A DNA stretch of 64,000 bases from Geodermatophilus obscurus DSM 43160 (GTDB lineage: Bacteria; Actinomycetota; Actinomycetes; Mycobacteriales; Geodermatophilaceae): NCBI RefSeq assembly GCF_000025345.1, contig NC_013757.1:1798001-1862000 (forward strand). Reading direction: 5' to 3'. The position numbers and the translations under genes are program-made. The notes under the pieces were generated by a model. That model had not been told where the DNA came from, searched no databases, and saw only the letters and a program-made list of their open reading frames with translations. Within the stretch, counting starts at the first letter, position 1. Every line of letters begins with the position of its first letter. Shown here in pieces: positions 25,167 through 33,618 of the stretch.

Positions 25167-27011
25167 GTGATCTCGGTCGACGGGGGAGGGCAGACCCTGG
25201 GCGGCCGCTACGAGCTGCAACAGCTCATCGCCACAGGCGGGATGGGGCAGGTCTGGCGCGGCCGGGACACGATGCTGGACCGGCCGGTCGCGGTGAAGGT
25301 GCTGCGCAGCGAGTACGCCGACGACCAGACCTTCCTCGCCCGGTTCCGCGCCGAGGCCCGGCACGCCGCGGCCCTGAGCCACCCGAACATCGCCACCGTC
25401 CTGGACTACGGGGAGGCGACGGCGGAGGACACCGGCGGGGACGTCGCCTTCCTCGTGATGGAGCTGGTCGACGGCGCGCCGCTGTCGACGCTGCTCACCG
25501 AGGAGGGGCCGCTGGACCCCGAGGCCGCGCTCTCGGTGTTGTCCCAGGCCGCCGCCGGGCTGGCGGAGGCGCACCGCGCCGGCGTCGTCCACCGTGACAT
25601 CAAGCCCGGCAACATCCTGGTCCGCCCCGACGGCAGCGTGAAGCTCACCGACTTCGGCATCGCCTGCTCGGCCGGCAGCGTGCCGCTGACCGGCACCGGC
25701 CAGGTCATCGGCACCCCGCAGTACATGTCGCCCGAGCAGGCCGCGGGGGAGCGGGTCAGCCCGGCCAGCGACGTCTACGCCCTCGGCCTGGTCGGCTACG
25801 AGTCGCTGACCGGACACGCCGCCTTCGCCGGCACCAACCCGGTCGCCGTGGCGCTCAAGCACGTGTACGAGGACCCCGACCCGCTTCCCGCCGAGGTCCC
25901 GCCCGACATCCGGCACCTCATCGAGGCCGCGCTGGTCAGGGACCCGCAGCAGCGTCTTCCCGACGGCGACGCGTTCCTGCACGCCATCGAGGAGACCGTG
26001 CGCCGCTCGCCGGCCACCGCGCCGGCGACCCGGCCGATCGCTCCGGCCGCCGTCGCCGCGGCGGTACCCCCGGCGGCGCACGAGGTGCCGGCCGGCGCGC
26101 CGCGGCGTCCCCACGACGACGACCGCGGCTCCCGCCGCCGCCCGCTGCTGCTGGTGCTGGCCGTGCTCGCCGTCCTGCTGCTCGGCGGCGGCGTGGTCGG
26201 GCTGGTGGGCGGGCTCGACGGCGACGAGAGCACGACCGTCGCGCCGCCGTCGGCCGTCGCGCCGTCGTCGGCCGTCGCGCCGTCGTCGGCCGTCGCGCCG
26301 TCGTCGGCGGACCCGGGTCTGGTGCTGACCGCCGCGGAGTACGTGGGGCGTCCGGTCGAGGAGGTCGCCGCCGAGCTGACCGGGCTCGGGCTGACCGTGG
26401 GCCGGCAGGCAGAGGTGACTCCGGACACCACGCCGGGCACCGTCACCGCGCTCGACCCGGCCGGCGCCGAGGTCCGGCCGGGGGACCGGGTGGAGGTCCT
26501 TGTCGCGGCGTCGCCCACCGCCCCCGAGGAGCCCGCGCCCGCCGAGGACGCGCCGGCGCCGACCCCTGAGGACGCACCTGCCGCCCAGGACCCCGCCTCG
26601 GCCGAGGACTCCGCTCCGGCGGAGAGCTCTGCTCCAGCGGGGGAGTCCGCCCCGGCGGGGGAGTCCGCCCCGGCGGCTGGGTCCTCCTCGACGGAGGACC
26701 CTGCTCCGGCGGAGGGGTCCACGTCGGCGGAGACGCCGGCTCCGCCGTCCGGGAACACCACCACGGGAGCGCCCGAGCCGTCCACGGAGCCGTCCTCGCC
26801 GACGGGCAGCAGCGGGACACCGCTGCCCTCGGAGGAACCCGCGCCGACCGACGACGGCACGGACGCCGCTGCGCCGAGCAGCTCGTCGGAGACCGAGGCG
26901 GGCGGGGACACCGGGACGTCGAGCAGCTCGCCCGAGAGCGGCGCGGCGACCGGGGACGGCGCCGGCGACAGCACGGTCCCGGAGTCGGCCGGCGCTCGCC
27001 CGACCAGCTGA
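25167..27011 (+). CDS. PASTA-domain Ser/Thr protein kinase (PknB-like)
   Basis: 614 aa. Kinase domain ~14-270: glycine loop ATGGMGQVW, Lys44, catalytic HRDIKPGN (Asp144), DFG 162-164, activation loop ending GTPQYMSPEQ. One membrane helix at ~326-350 (LLLVLAVLAVLLLGGGVVGLV). One PASTA domain ~386-448 outside the membrane. The tail (~450-614) is Pro/Ala/Ser/Glu-rich and low complexity, probably cell-wall spanning. Two runs of 18-bp coding repeats occur (PSSAVA, residues 361-380; and around 26638-26680). GTG 25167 starts just before the kinase fold. PASTA domains sense peptidoglycan fragments or lipid II. Confidence 0.93.
   Translation: MISVDGGGQTLGGRYELQQLIATGGMGQVWRGRDTMLDRPVAVKVLRSEYADDQTFLARFRAEARHAAALSHPNIATVLDYGEATAEDTGGDVAFLVMELVDGAPLSTLLTEEGPLDPEAALSVLSQAAAGLAEAHRAGVVHRDIKPGNILVRPDGSVKLTDFGIACSAGSVPLTGTGQVIGTPQYMSPEQAAGERVSPASDVYALGLVGYESLTGHAAFAGTNPVAVALKHVYEDPDPLPAEVPPDIRHLIEAALVRDPQQRLPDGDAFLHAIEETVRRSPATAPATRPIAPAAVAAAVPPAAHEVPAGAPRRPHDDDRGSRRRPLLLVLAVLAVLLLGGGVVGLVGGLDGDESTTVAPPSAVAPSSAVAPSSAVAPSSADPGLVLTAAEYVGRPVEEVAAELTGLGLTVGRQAEVTPDTTPGTVTALDPAGAEVRPGDRVEVLVAASPTAPEEPAPAEDAPAPTPEDAPAAQDPASAEDSAPAESSAPAGESAPAGESAPAAGSSSTEDPAPAEGSTSAETPAPPSGNTTTGAPEPSTEPSSPTGSSGTPLPSEEPAPTDDGTDAAAPSSSSETEAGGDTGTSSSSPESGAATGDGAGDSTVPESAGARPTS
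26238..26308 (+). repeat. 18-bp tandem repeat inside kinase gene
   Basis: Unit GTCGCGCCGTCGTCGGCC, about four times with small changes, encoding PSSAVA repeats between the membrane helix and PASTA domain. Length variation between strains would be expected. Confidence 0.8.
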
Positions 27012-27017
27012 CCAGCG

Positions 27018-27641
27018 TCAGGCGACCAGCAGCACGACCAGCGTGCGCGGGCCGTGCACGCCCTCGACCCGCTGCAGCTCGATGTCGCTGGTCGCGGACG
27101 GGCCACTGACCATCGTCAGCGGGGCGTTCGGGTCCAGCCGCGGCAGCGCCTCGGGGACGCCGCCGACGACTCGCTCGGCCTCAACCACGCAGACCAGGCA
27201 GTCGGGCAGCAGCGAGATCGCCCGCCGGCCGGACAGCGGGCCGCCGTCCAGGACCAGCGTGCCGGTCTCCGCGATCGCCACCGCGATGCCGGTCAGCGTC
27301 GCGGCGAACGCGGCCAGCTCGACGGCGGGGCGGCCGTCGTCCTCGCGGGCGCCGTCCGGCCGCCAGCCGGCCGGCACCCCGGGGGCGACGACGACGGAGC
27401 CGGGGTCCCAGCCGGCGCCCAGGCCGGCGTCGAGGGCGGCGGCCACGGTGGCCCCGATCTGGTCCGGACCGCAGCGCAGCACCGAGGCCTTGTAGTCCTC
27501 CAGCCGGTCGACGAGGACGTCGAGCTGCTGCTCGGCGGGGCGGTCGTCGGCGGTGCGGTAGTCGCGGGGGACCGCCACCTCCGGCCGGTGCTCGCCCAGC
27601 GCGGTGCGGATCCGGCCCAGCACCTCCTCGCGAGCGCTCAT
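27018..27641 (-). CDS. lutC: LutC-like LUD-domain protein of lactate oxidation
   Basis: 207 aa LUD (YkgG) domain: VAIAETGTLVLDGGPLSGRRAISLLPDCLVCV is the conserved core (AETGT...P). Third subunit of the LutABC L-lactate oxidising complex, cytoplasmic. Begins 73 bp after lutB, a wider gap than lutA-lutB, with an 18-bp palindrome in between. Ends 6 bp from the stop of the convergent kinase gene. Confidence 0.9.
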   Translation of the reverse strand: MSAREEVLGRIRTALGEHRPEVAVPRDYRTADDRPAEQQLDVLVDRLEDYKASVLRCGPDQIGATVAAALDAGLGAGWDPGSVVVAPGVPAGWRPDGAREDDGRPAVELAAFAATLTGIAVAIAETGTLVLDGGPLSGRRAISLLPDCLVCVVEAERVVGGVPEALPRLDPNAPLTMVSGPSATSDIELQRVEGVHGPRTLVVLLVA

Positions 27642-27696
27642 GCTCCCTCCTCGCTGGCGCTGGTCGGGCGCATCCGCGCACGCTGCTCCGTCATCG

Positions 27697-27714
27697 GCGA
27701 GCTCGCGAGCTCGC
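27697..27714. repeat. Perfect palindrome between lutB and lutC
   Basis: GCGAGCTCGCGAGCTCGC is a perfect 18-bp palindrome immediately after the lutB stop. Could be an mRNA stem that modulates lutC expression, or a dispersed repeat. Confidence 0.6.
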
Positions 27715-29253
27715 TCACCTCCCGTGCTCCCGGGCCCAGGCCTGGGTGAACGTCTCCCTCGGCGGGGCGGGCAGGTCGCGGCTCCGCGTCCAGCCCGACG
27801 CGGGTGGCGGCAGCGCGGCCGGCAGTGTCGGCTTCCCGCGGGCGAGGAACCGGCCCAGGCCCGCCGCCTTCTGGGTGAGGTGCCACAGCCACGGGTGGGA
27901 CATCGCCTTGGCGAGCACGCGGAAGGCGGCCGCCTCGGGGGTGAGCTTCTCCTGCGCCTCGACGTGCTCGGCGCGCAGGTGCACCAGGATCGAGGGGATG
28001 TCGATCGCCACCGGGCACGCGTCGTAGCAGGCGCCGCACAGCGACGAGGCGTACGGCAGCGAGGCGTTGTCCTCGACCCCGGTCAGCTGCGGGGAGAGGA
28101 CGGCGCCGATCGGGCCCGGGTACACCGAGCCGTAGGAGTGCCCGCCGGTGCGCTCGTACACCGGGCAGACGTTGAGGCAGGCCGAGCAGCGGATGCAGTG
28201 CAGCGCCTCGCGGCCCACCTCGTCGGCGAGCACCGCCGTCCGCCCGTTGTCGAGCAGCACCAGGTGGAAATCCTGCGGGCCGTCGCCGGGGGTGACCCCG
28301 GTCCACATCGACGTGTACGGGTTCATCCGCTCCCCGGTGGAGGAGCGGGGCAGCAGCTGCAGGAACACCTCGAGGTCGCGCCAGGTCGGCACCAGCTTCT
28401 CGATGCCCATGACGGTGATCAGCGTCTGCGGCAGGGTCAGGCACATCCGGCCGTTGCCCTCGCTCTCGACGACGGCGAGGGTGCCGGTCTCGGCGACGGC
28501 GAAGTTGGCGCCGCTGATGGCCACCTTCGCCCGCAGGAACCGCTCGCGCAGGTGGGTGCGGGCGGCCATGGCCAGCCGACGCGGCTCGTCGGGGAGGTCC
28601 CGGTCGGCGTCGGGGCCCTGGAACTGCGGCATGGTCCGCAGGAAGATCTCGCGGATCTCGGCGCGGTTCTTGTGGATCGCCGGCACCAGGATGTGGCTCG
28701 GTGCGTCGTCCCCGAGCTGCACGATCAGCTCGGCGAGGTCGGTCTCGTGCGCCGTGATGCCGGCGTCCTCGAGCGCCTCGTTGAGGCCGATCTCCTGGGT
28801 GGCCATCGACTTGACCTTGACCACCTCGTCGGCGCCGGTGGCCTGCACCAGCCGGGTGACGATCGCGTTGGCCTCGTCGGCGTCGCGGGCCCAGTGCACC
28901 GTGCCGCAGCGTGCGGTGACCTGTTCCTCGAGCTGCACCAGGAGCTCGTCCAGCCGCGCCATCGTCGACTGCTTCAGCGCCTTGCCGGCCTGGCGCAGCT
29001 GCTCCCAGTCGGGCACCTCGCCGACGACCTTGGCCCGCTTGGCGCGGATGGTGCTCGTCGCGTGCCCGAGGTTGGCCCGCAGCTGGCCGTCGCGCAGCGC
29101 GTCGCGGGCGGCCTCCGGGAAGGAGCGGTCGCCGCGCAGGTGGCCGACCCCGCGGGGTGCGGTGGGCAGACCGAGGAACGTCGTCCCGGACCGGGGCGCT
29201 CCCGGGGCCAGGGACGTCTGGTCGGCGTTCAGGTCCTGAGGGGTGGTGGTCAT
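27715..29253 (-). CDS. lutB: LutB-like iron-sulfur protein of lactate oxidation
   Basis: 512 aa. LUD domain ~75-300 (AKVAISGANFAVAETGTLAVVESEGNGR) followed by two 4Fe-4S clusters: CIRCSACLNVCPVYE and LCGACYDACPVAID. Electron-transfer subunit of LutABC, which turns L-lactate into pyruvate. ATG overlaps the lutA stop (29250-29253). Confidence 0.95.
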   Translation of the reverse strand: MTTTPQDLNADQTSLAPGAPRSGTTFLGLPTAPRGVGHLRGDRSFPEAARDALRDGQLRANLGHATSTIRAKRAKVVGEVPDWEQLRQAGKALKQSTMARLDELLVQLEEQVTARCGTVHWARDADEANAIVTRLVQATGADEVVKVKSMATQEIGLNEALEDAGITAHETDLAELIVQLGDDAPSHILVPAIHKNRAEIREIFLRTMPQFQGPDADRDLPDEPRRLAMAARTHLRERFLRAKVAISGANFAVAETGTLAVVESEGNGRMCLTLPQTLITVMGIEKLVPTWRDLEVFLQLLPRSSTGERMNPYTSMWTGVTPGDGPQDFHLVLLDNGRTAVLADEVGREALHCIRCSACLNVCPVYERTGGHSYGSVYPGPIGAVLSPQLTGVEDNASLPYASSLCGACYDACPVAIDIPSILVHLRAEHVEAQEKLTPEAAAFRVLAKAMSHPWLWHLTQKAAGLGRFLARGKPTLPAALPPPASGWTRSRDLPAPPRETFTQAWAREHGR

Positions 29254-30023
29254 GCCGACACCGCCGGCCGGGTGGTCTGGTGCGGGCTCACGGCGTCCTC
29301 CGTCGAGGCCAGGATCTCGGCCAGGTGCACGGTGCGCGTCCCCGACCGCAGCCGGGAGAGCCCACCGCCGATGTGCATGAGGCAGGAGGCGTCACCGGCG
29401 GTGCACACCTCCGCGTGGGTGGACAGCACGTTGGCCATCTTGTCGGTCAGCATGGCCGTCGAGGTGTCGGCGTTCTTCACCGAGAAGGTGCCGCCGAAGC
29501 CGCAACACTGCTCGGCGGCCGGCAGCTCGACGAGCGTCAGCCCGCGGACGGCCCGCAGCAGCTGCAGCGGCCGCTCGCCCACCCGCAGCAGCCGCAGCGA
29601 GTGGCAGGTCGGGTGGTAGGTGACCCGGTGCGGGTAGTAGGCGCCGACGTCGGTCACCCCGAGGACGTCGACGAGGAACTGCGAGAGCTCGTGGGTCCGC
29701 TCGGCCAGCGCCTCGGCCTCGGCGGCGAGTCCCTCCTCGCCGGCCCGGCGCAGCACCATGGCCTGCTGGTGGTGGATCGAGGCCACGCACGACCCGGACG
29801 GCGACACGATCGCCTCGGCGCCGGCGAAGGCCCGCACGTGGTTGGCCACGATCGGCACCGCCTCGCGCCGGTAGCCGGTGTTGACGTGCATCTGCCCGCA
29901 GCAGGCCTGCCCGGCGGGGACGACGACCTCGTGGCCCAGCCGCTCCAGCAGCCTCGCCGTGGCCATCGCGACCTGCGGCGCCACCGTGTCCACCAGACAC
30001 GTGGCGAACAGCGCCACCCTCAT
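29250..30023 (-). CDS. lutA: LutA-like cysteine-rich (CCG) protein of lactate oxidation
   Basis: 257 aa with two CCG domains: GQACCGQMH (~39-47) and AEQCCGFGGTFS (~165-176), with the partner Cys in TCLVDT-like start and TYHPTCHSLR. Binds Fe-S/heterodisulfide-type clusters. Overlaps the LacI gene by 4 bp, so regulator and lutABC form one operon. Confidence 0.95.
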   Translation of the reverse strand: MRVALFATCLVDTVAPQVAMATARLLERLGHEVVVPAGQACCGQMHVNTGYRREAVPIVANHVRAFAGAEAIVSPSGSCVASIHHQQAMVLRRAGEEGLAAEAEALAERTHELSQFLVDVLGVTDVGAYYPHRVTYHPTCHSLRLLRVGERPLQLLRAVRGLTLVELPAAEQCCGFGGTFSVKNADTSTAMLTDKMANVLSTHAEVCTAGDASCLMHIGGGLSRLRSGTRTVHLAEILASTEDAVSPHQTTRPAVSA

Positions 30024-31054
30024 GCCGCTCCCTCCCGGTCGGCCGCGACGTCGCGGCGCACCATGCTCGACTCCCGAACGACGAGCACCGGCTCGAACAC
30101 CGGTTGCTCGTGCCGGTGACCCTCCCGACCCTCGTCCAGGAGCAGCTCGGCCGCACGTCGGCCGAGCTCCTGCCGCGGCTTGCGCACCGAGCTCAGCGGC
30201 ACGGCAGCCGCCGCGGCGAAGTCGATGTCGTCATATCCCACGATGGCGAACTCGTCGGGCACCCGGACCCCGTGGCGCACCATCTCCTGGAGTACGCCGA
30301 GCGCCAGCAGGTCGTTGGCGCACACGGCCGCCGTGGGACGCCGGGACGCCGGCAGGCCGATGACCCGGGCCGCAGCCTCCCGCCCGCCGGCGACGCTGAG
30401 CTCGCCGGGGGACAGGACGGTCAGCTCCGTGTCGGGGACCTCGCGCACCGCCGACTCGACGCCCGCGTGGCGCTCCCGGATCTGCGGCAGGGCGGCGTGC
30501 CCTCCGACGAAGGCGATCCGGCGGTGGCCGCGCTCGAGCAGGTGCTCGGCAGCCAGCCGCCCGCCGAGGACGTCGTCGGTCGCGGCGGCGCACTGGTGTG
30601 GGCCCGGCGCACGTCGGTCGACGAGGACCACCGGGACGCCGCGGTCGCGGAGTGCGTCCAGCTGTGGGGTCAGCTCGGCGGTCGGGGTGATCAGGACGCC
30701 GTGCACCCGCTGCTCGGCGAGCAGGCCCAGGTGCGCAGCCTCCTTCTCCGGGCGGTCGTCGGAGTTGCACAGGACCATCGCGAGGCTGGCCGCGTTGACG
30801 ACGTCCTCGACCCCGCGGGCGACGTCGGTGAAGAAGGGGTTGGCCATGTCGAGCACCACCAGGCTGACGGTGCGGCTCGAGCCCGCGCGCAGCTGGCGCG
30901 CCGACTCGTTGCGGACGAAGCCGAGGGCGGCGATCGCGTCGAGCACCTTCGTCCGGGTGGCCTCACTGACCACGTCGGGCCGGTTGAGGACGTTGCTCAC
31001 CGTGCCGACCGACACCCCGGCCCGGCCGGCGACGTCGCGGATGCTCGCGGTCAA
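30020..31054 (-). CDS. LacI-family transcriptional regulator of the lut operon
   Basis: 344 aa. HTH at the extreme N-terminus: SIRDVAGRAGVSVGTVSNVLN, then the hinge and periplasmic-binding fold (NPFFTDVARGVEDV; CANDLLALGVLQEM; IVGYDDIDFA). TTG 31054 is selected: GAGGAGG lies 5 bases before it and the protein then starts directly with the HTH; an ATG 39 bp upstream would add a disordered leader and lacks a ribosome site. Co-transcribed with lutABC. Next to it is a rhamnulokinase relic, so it may have been a deoxysugar regulator (inference). Confidence 0.92.
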   Translation of the reverse strand: MTASIRDVAGRAGVSVGTVSNVLNRPDVVSEATRTKVLDAIAALGFVRNESARQLRAGSSRTVSLVVLDMANPFFTDVARGVEDVVNAASLAMVLCNSDDRPEKEAAHLGLLAEQRVHGVLITPTAELTPQLDALRDRGVPVVLVDRRAPGPHQCAAATDDVLGGRLAAEHLLERGHRRIAFVGGHAALPQIRERHAGVESAVREVPDTELTVLSPGELSVAGGREAAARVIGLPASRRPTAAVCANDLLALGVLQEMVRHGVRVPDEFAIVGYDDIDFAAAAAVPLSSVRKPRQELGRRAAELLLDEGREGHRHEQPVFEPVLVVRESSMVRRDVAADREGAA

Positions 31055-31110
31055 GGGCCCCTCCTCGGTCGGGTCCAGTGTGCCGGACCACATGCTCGGC
31101 CACTGCGTGA

Positions 31111-31320
31111 AAGCGGCCGGTCCTCGCCGGGCCGGTCGAGGCCGCGGCGCTGGGCAACGCGCTGGTGCAGGCCCGCGCTCTCGGCGCCGTCGACGGCGGA
31201 CTGGGGGAGATGCGGCGGCTGCTGCGCACCACCCAGGCGCTGGTCGAGTACCGGCCGTCCGGGTCGTCGGCCGCCTGGGACGCCGCCGAGGCGCGCATCT
31301 CCCGACCCCCCGGGATGGGG
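31111..31320 (+). pseudogene. Rhamnulokinase (FGGY) 3' fragment
   Basis: Translation from 31120 reads VLAGPVEAAALGNALVQARA then LRTTQALVEYRPSG and AAWDAAEARI, the C-terminal signature of actinobacterial rhamnulokinases (GPVEA-x-A-x-GN, then a W-x-A-A tail). Only about 65 residues remain; a TGA at 31108 precedes it and there is no stop at the expected place, the frame running on into unrelated DNA. RhaB phosphorylates rhamnulose. A relic directly beside LacI-LutABC, as rhamnose breakdown yields lactaldehyde and lactate. Confidence 0.75.
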
Positions 31321-31492
31321 CGGGACCGTCCGGCGGTCGTCGGCCAGGTCCCGCCCGGACCCGTCAGGGATCCCCGTGCCACTCGCCGTCACTGGGTTCA
31401 CCGGCCGCCCGACGCGGACGCTCGGGGAGGTGCTGCGCGCGCGGGCCTGACCGCGGGGGAGTCAGGAGCAGGCGCGCGGGTAGACGACGCCC

Positions 31493-32830
31493 GTGCGCCT
31501 GCCCGGTCCCTCGGACCTCCTCGACCTGCCCTGGACGCTCGCCGACTCCGTCCGCAGCCTGAGCGCAGCCCTGCCGCGCGCCGAGACGCTGCTGCCCCTC
31601 GCCGACGACGTCCTCCGCCGCACCCGCTCCCTGCTCGACGGTGCCGGGCCCGCGGTGGCCCGTGCAGCGGCGGTGGGCCCCGAGGCCGTCGAGGCGGCGG
31701 CGAACGTGGTGCAGCGCGTTGCCGCCGTCCTGACCCCCGAGCGGGTCGCGTCCGCGGGCGCGCTGGTCGACCGGCTCGGCGCCGCGCTGGCACCGGACCG
31801 GGTCGAGGCGGTGACCCGCACGGTGGACTCGCTGCGGTCGCGGGCCGACGTCGTCCCGCGGGCCCTCGACGCGCTCGACGCGCTGCTGTCCTCCGACCAG
31901 CTGCCCCGGCTGGGCGAGGGATTCGACCGGCTGCTGTCGGCCGACCTGCTGCCCCGGCTCGACCGGGCGCTGGACCTCCTGACCGACGAGCGCGTAGAGC
32001 GGGCTCTCGACCTCGCCGTGGACGACCGGGTCGGGCGGGCCCTCGACCTCGCCGCGGACGACCGGCTCGGGCGGGCCCTCGACCTCGTGACCGGTGATCG
32101 GGTCGATCTGGTGCTGGACCTGCTGACCGGCGACCGGGTGCAGCAGGCCCTCGACCTGGCCGCCGACCAGCGGGTCCGCCGGCTGCTCGACCTGGCGGCC
32201 GACGAGCGGGTCGACCGGCTGCTCGGCCGGCTGGACGCCCTGCTCGCCGACGACCGCGTTCCGCGCGTGGTGGACCGCGCCGACGAGGTGCTGAACGACG
32301 AGCGCCTCGCCCGGATCAGTGGCCGGATCGACCGGCTGCTGTCCGACGCGCACCTCGACCGCACCGAGGAGTTGCTCGGCGAGGGGCAGGCGGCGGCCGC
32401 CCTCGACCTGCTCGCCCGACTCGACCGCGAGCTGACCGACGACGCAGCCCGCGCGCTGGCCACGCTGCTCGACCGGCTGCCCACGCTGCTCACCGAGGAC
32501 CGGACCGCGAGCCTGGCCGCCCTCGCCGACCAGGTGCCGCGACTGCTCCGCGGCCTGGAATCCGGCCATCTGCCGAGCACCGCCGACCTGGGTCGGGTGC
32601 CGACGGACCTGCACGCGATGCTCGAACTGATCGACGACCTGCACCGGGTGGCGTCGGGCGTCCCCGGTGCGGTGCGGGCCCGCGACCGCGGGGAGGAGCC
32701 GCACCCGCAGGTCGAGGACCCGCAGCCGGAGATGGATGACCCGCGGCCGGAGGTCGAGTCCCTGGACGACCCGCAGCCGGAGGTGCACGACCCGCAACCT
32801 GAGGTGGACGACCCACAACCTGAGGCATGA
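31493..32830 (+). CDS. Leu/Asp/Arg-rich protein with 12-residue tandem repeats
   Basis: 445 aa, no recognised family. Residues 161-244 are seven consecutive 12-mers of form D-L-x-x-[DG]-[DEQ]-R-[VL]-x-x-x-[LA]L (e.g. DLAADDRLGRAL). Looser copies precede and follow, so most of residues 80-350 is predicted amphipathic helix with Leu on one face and Asp/Arg on the other. The tail (~402-445) has DPQPEV-type repeats and is acidic and disordered. No signal peptide or membrane helix. GTG 31493 is the first start in frame with the helical part. Could coat a membrane/lipid or polymer surface or act as a scaffold; function unknown. Ends before a strong hairpin. Confidence 0.75.
   Translation: MRLPGPSDLLDLPWTLADSVRSLSAALPRAETLLPLADDVLRRTRSLLDGAGPAVARAAAVGPEAVEAAANVVQRVAAVLTPERVASAGALVDRLGAALAPDRVEAVTRTVDSLRSRADVVPRALDALDALLSSDQLPRLGEGFDRLLSADLLPRLDRALDLLTDERVERALDLAVDDRVGRALDLAADDRLGRALDLVTGDRVDLVLDLLTGDRVQQALDLAADQRVRRLLDLAADERVDRLLGRLDALLADDRVPRVVDRADEVLNDERLARISGRIDRLLSDAHLDRTEELLGEGQAAAALDLLARLDRELTDDAARALATLLDRLPTLLTEDRTASLAALADQVPRLLRGLESGHLPSTADLGRVPTDLHAMLELIDDLHRVASGVPGAVRARDRGEEPHPQVEDPQPEMDDPRPEVESLDDPQPEVHDPQPEVDDPQPEA
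31973..32224 (+). repeat. 36-bp coding tandem repeat, seven units
   Basis: Seven consecutive 36-bp units code the 12-residue repeats. The units differ from one another at many bases, so they are old rather than recently amplified; there are no spacers. Confidence 0.8.
32717..32827 (+). repeat. DPQPEV-coding tandem repeat
   Basis: Five imperfect copies of a GACCCGCAGCCGGAGGTG-like unit at the 3' end of the repeat-protein gene, encoding an acidic, proline-rich tail. Confidence 0.75.
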
Positions 32831-32852
32831 TCCGCCGTCCTCCCGCACCGCA

Positions 32853-32892
32853 GCGCGTCCTCCCTCACGGTGGGCGGTGAGGGAGGACGCGC
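32853..32892. terminator. Bidirectional terminator hairpin
   Basis: GCGCGTCCTCCCTCAC (32853-32868) pairs perfectly with 32877-32892 across an 8-nt loop, between the convergent repeat-protein and racemase genes. Confidence 0.85.
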
Positions 32893-32902
32893 CGCGATCA
32901 GG

Positions 32903-33618
32903 TCACCTGGTCACGGCCGGAGGAGTCCGCAGCGGCGGGGGCGCGTACTCGCCGCGCTTGCCGGTGGTCAGGCCCTGGCGCACCAGCCCCTCGAGGACGG
33001 TCACGGCCGCGGCCACGCCGTCCACCACCGGGACGCCGAGCAGCGCGGTGAGGTCGCCGGCGAGGTCGGCCATCCCCCACAGCCGAGCACGATGGCGTCG
33101 CACCCGTCGACGTCGACGGCGTCGCCGCACTCGTGGGCGATGCGGTCGCGGGCGGCCGGGTCAGTCTCCAGCGCGAGCACGGAGATCTCCACCGCCCGCA
33201 CCGCCCGGCACGCGTCCCGCACGCCGTAGCGCCCGGCCAGCTCCCACGCCCGTCCGGTGGCGCGCCCCAGCGTCGTTACCACGCTGAACGAGCGCCCGAG
33301 GTAGGTGGCGGTGCGCATCGCCGCCTCGGCGATCCCGACCACGGGCCCGGCCGCCACCTCGCGGGCGGCGTCGAGGCCCGGGTCGCCGAAGCAGGCGATG
33401 GCGTGCCCCTGTGCGCCGTCGGCCTCGCCGGCCGCGACCTGCACGAGCAGGCCCGGGACGGCGAGCGCCTCGTCGACGTGGCTCTCGACGGCGGCCGGTC
33501 CGTTCTCGGGGGAGACCGCCGCCACCACCGTGCGCAGGGCGGCGGCGGCCCGTGCACTGCGGCCGATGAGCGCGGTCATCGACGCGGTGGTGTTGGGGTT
33601 GACGACCTGCAGGTGCAC
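32903..33618 (-). pseudogene. Asp/Glu/hydantoin racemase family gene with a frameshift
   Basis: Starts GTG 33618 with VHLQVVNPNTTASMTALI, the usual N-terminus of hydantoin/Asp-Glu racemases; catalytic Cys regions are HAIACFGDPGLDAARE and DAIVLGCGG. In a run of five C (33074-33078, G on the coding strand) one base is missing: restoring it gives GCGGMADLAGDLTALLGVPVVDGV and a 238-residue protein of normal size ending at 32903. Without the base the protein loses its last ~55 residues. Together with the NCS1 permease upstream this fits hydantoin or allantoin metabolism. True mutation or sequencing error is undecided. Confidence 0.8.

Noticed and set aside
31973..32224. CRISPR-like regular repeats
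   Set aside because: 36-bp periodicity is coding repeats of a protein; there are no spacers, and units diverge at codon third positions.
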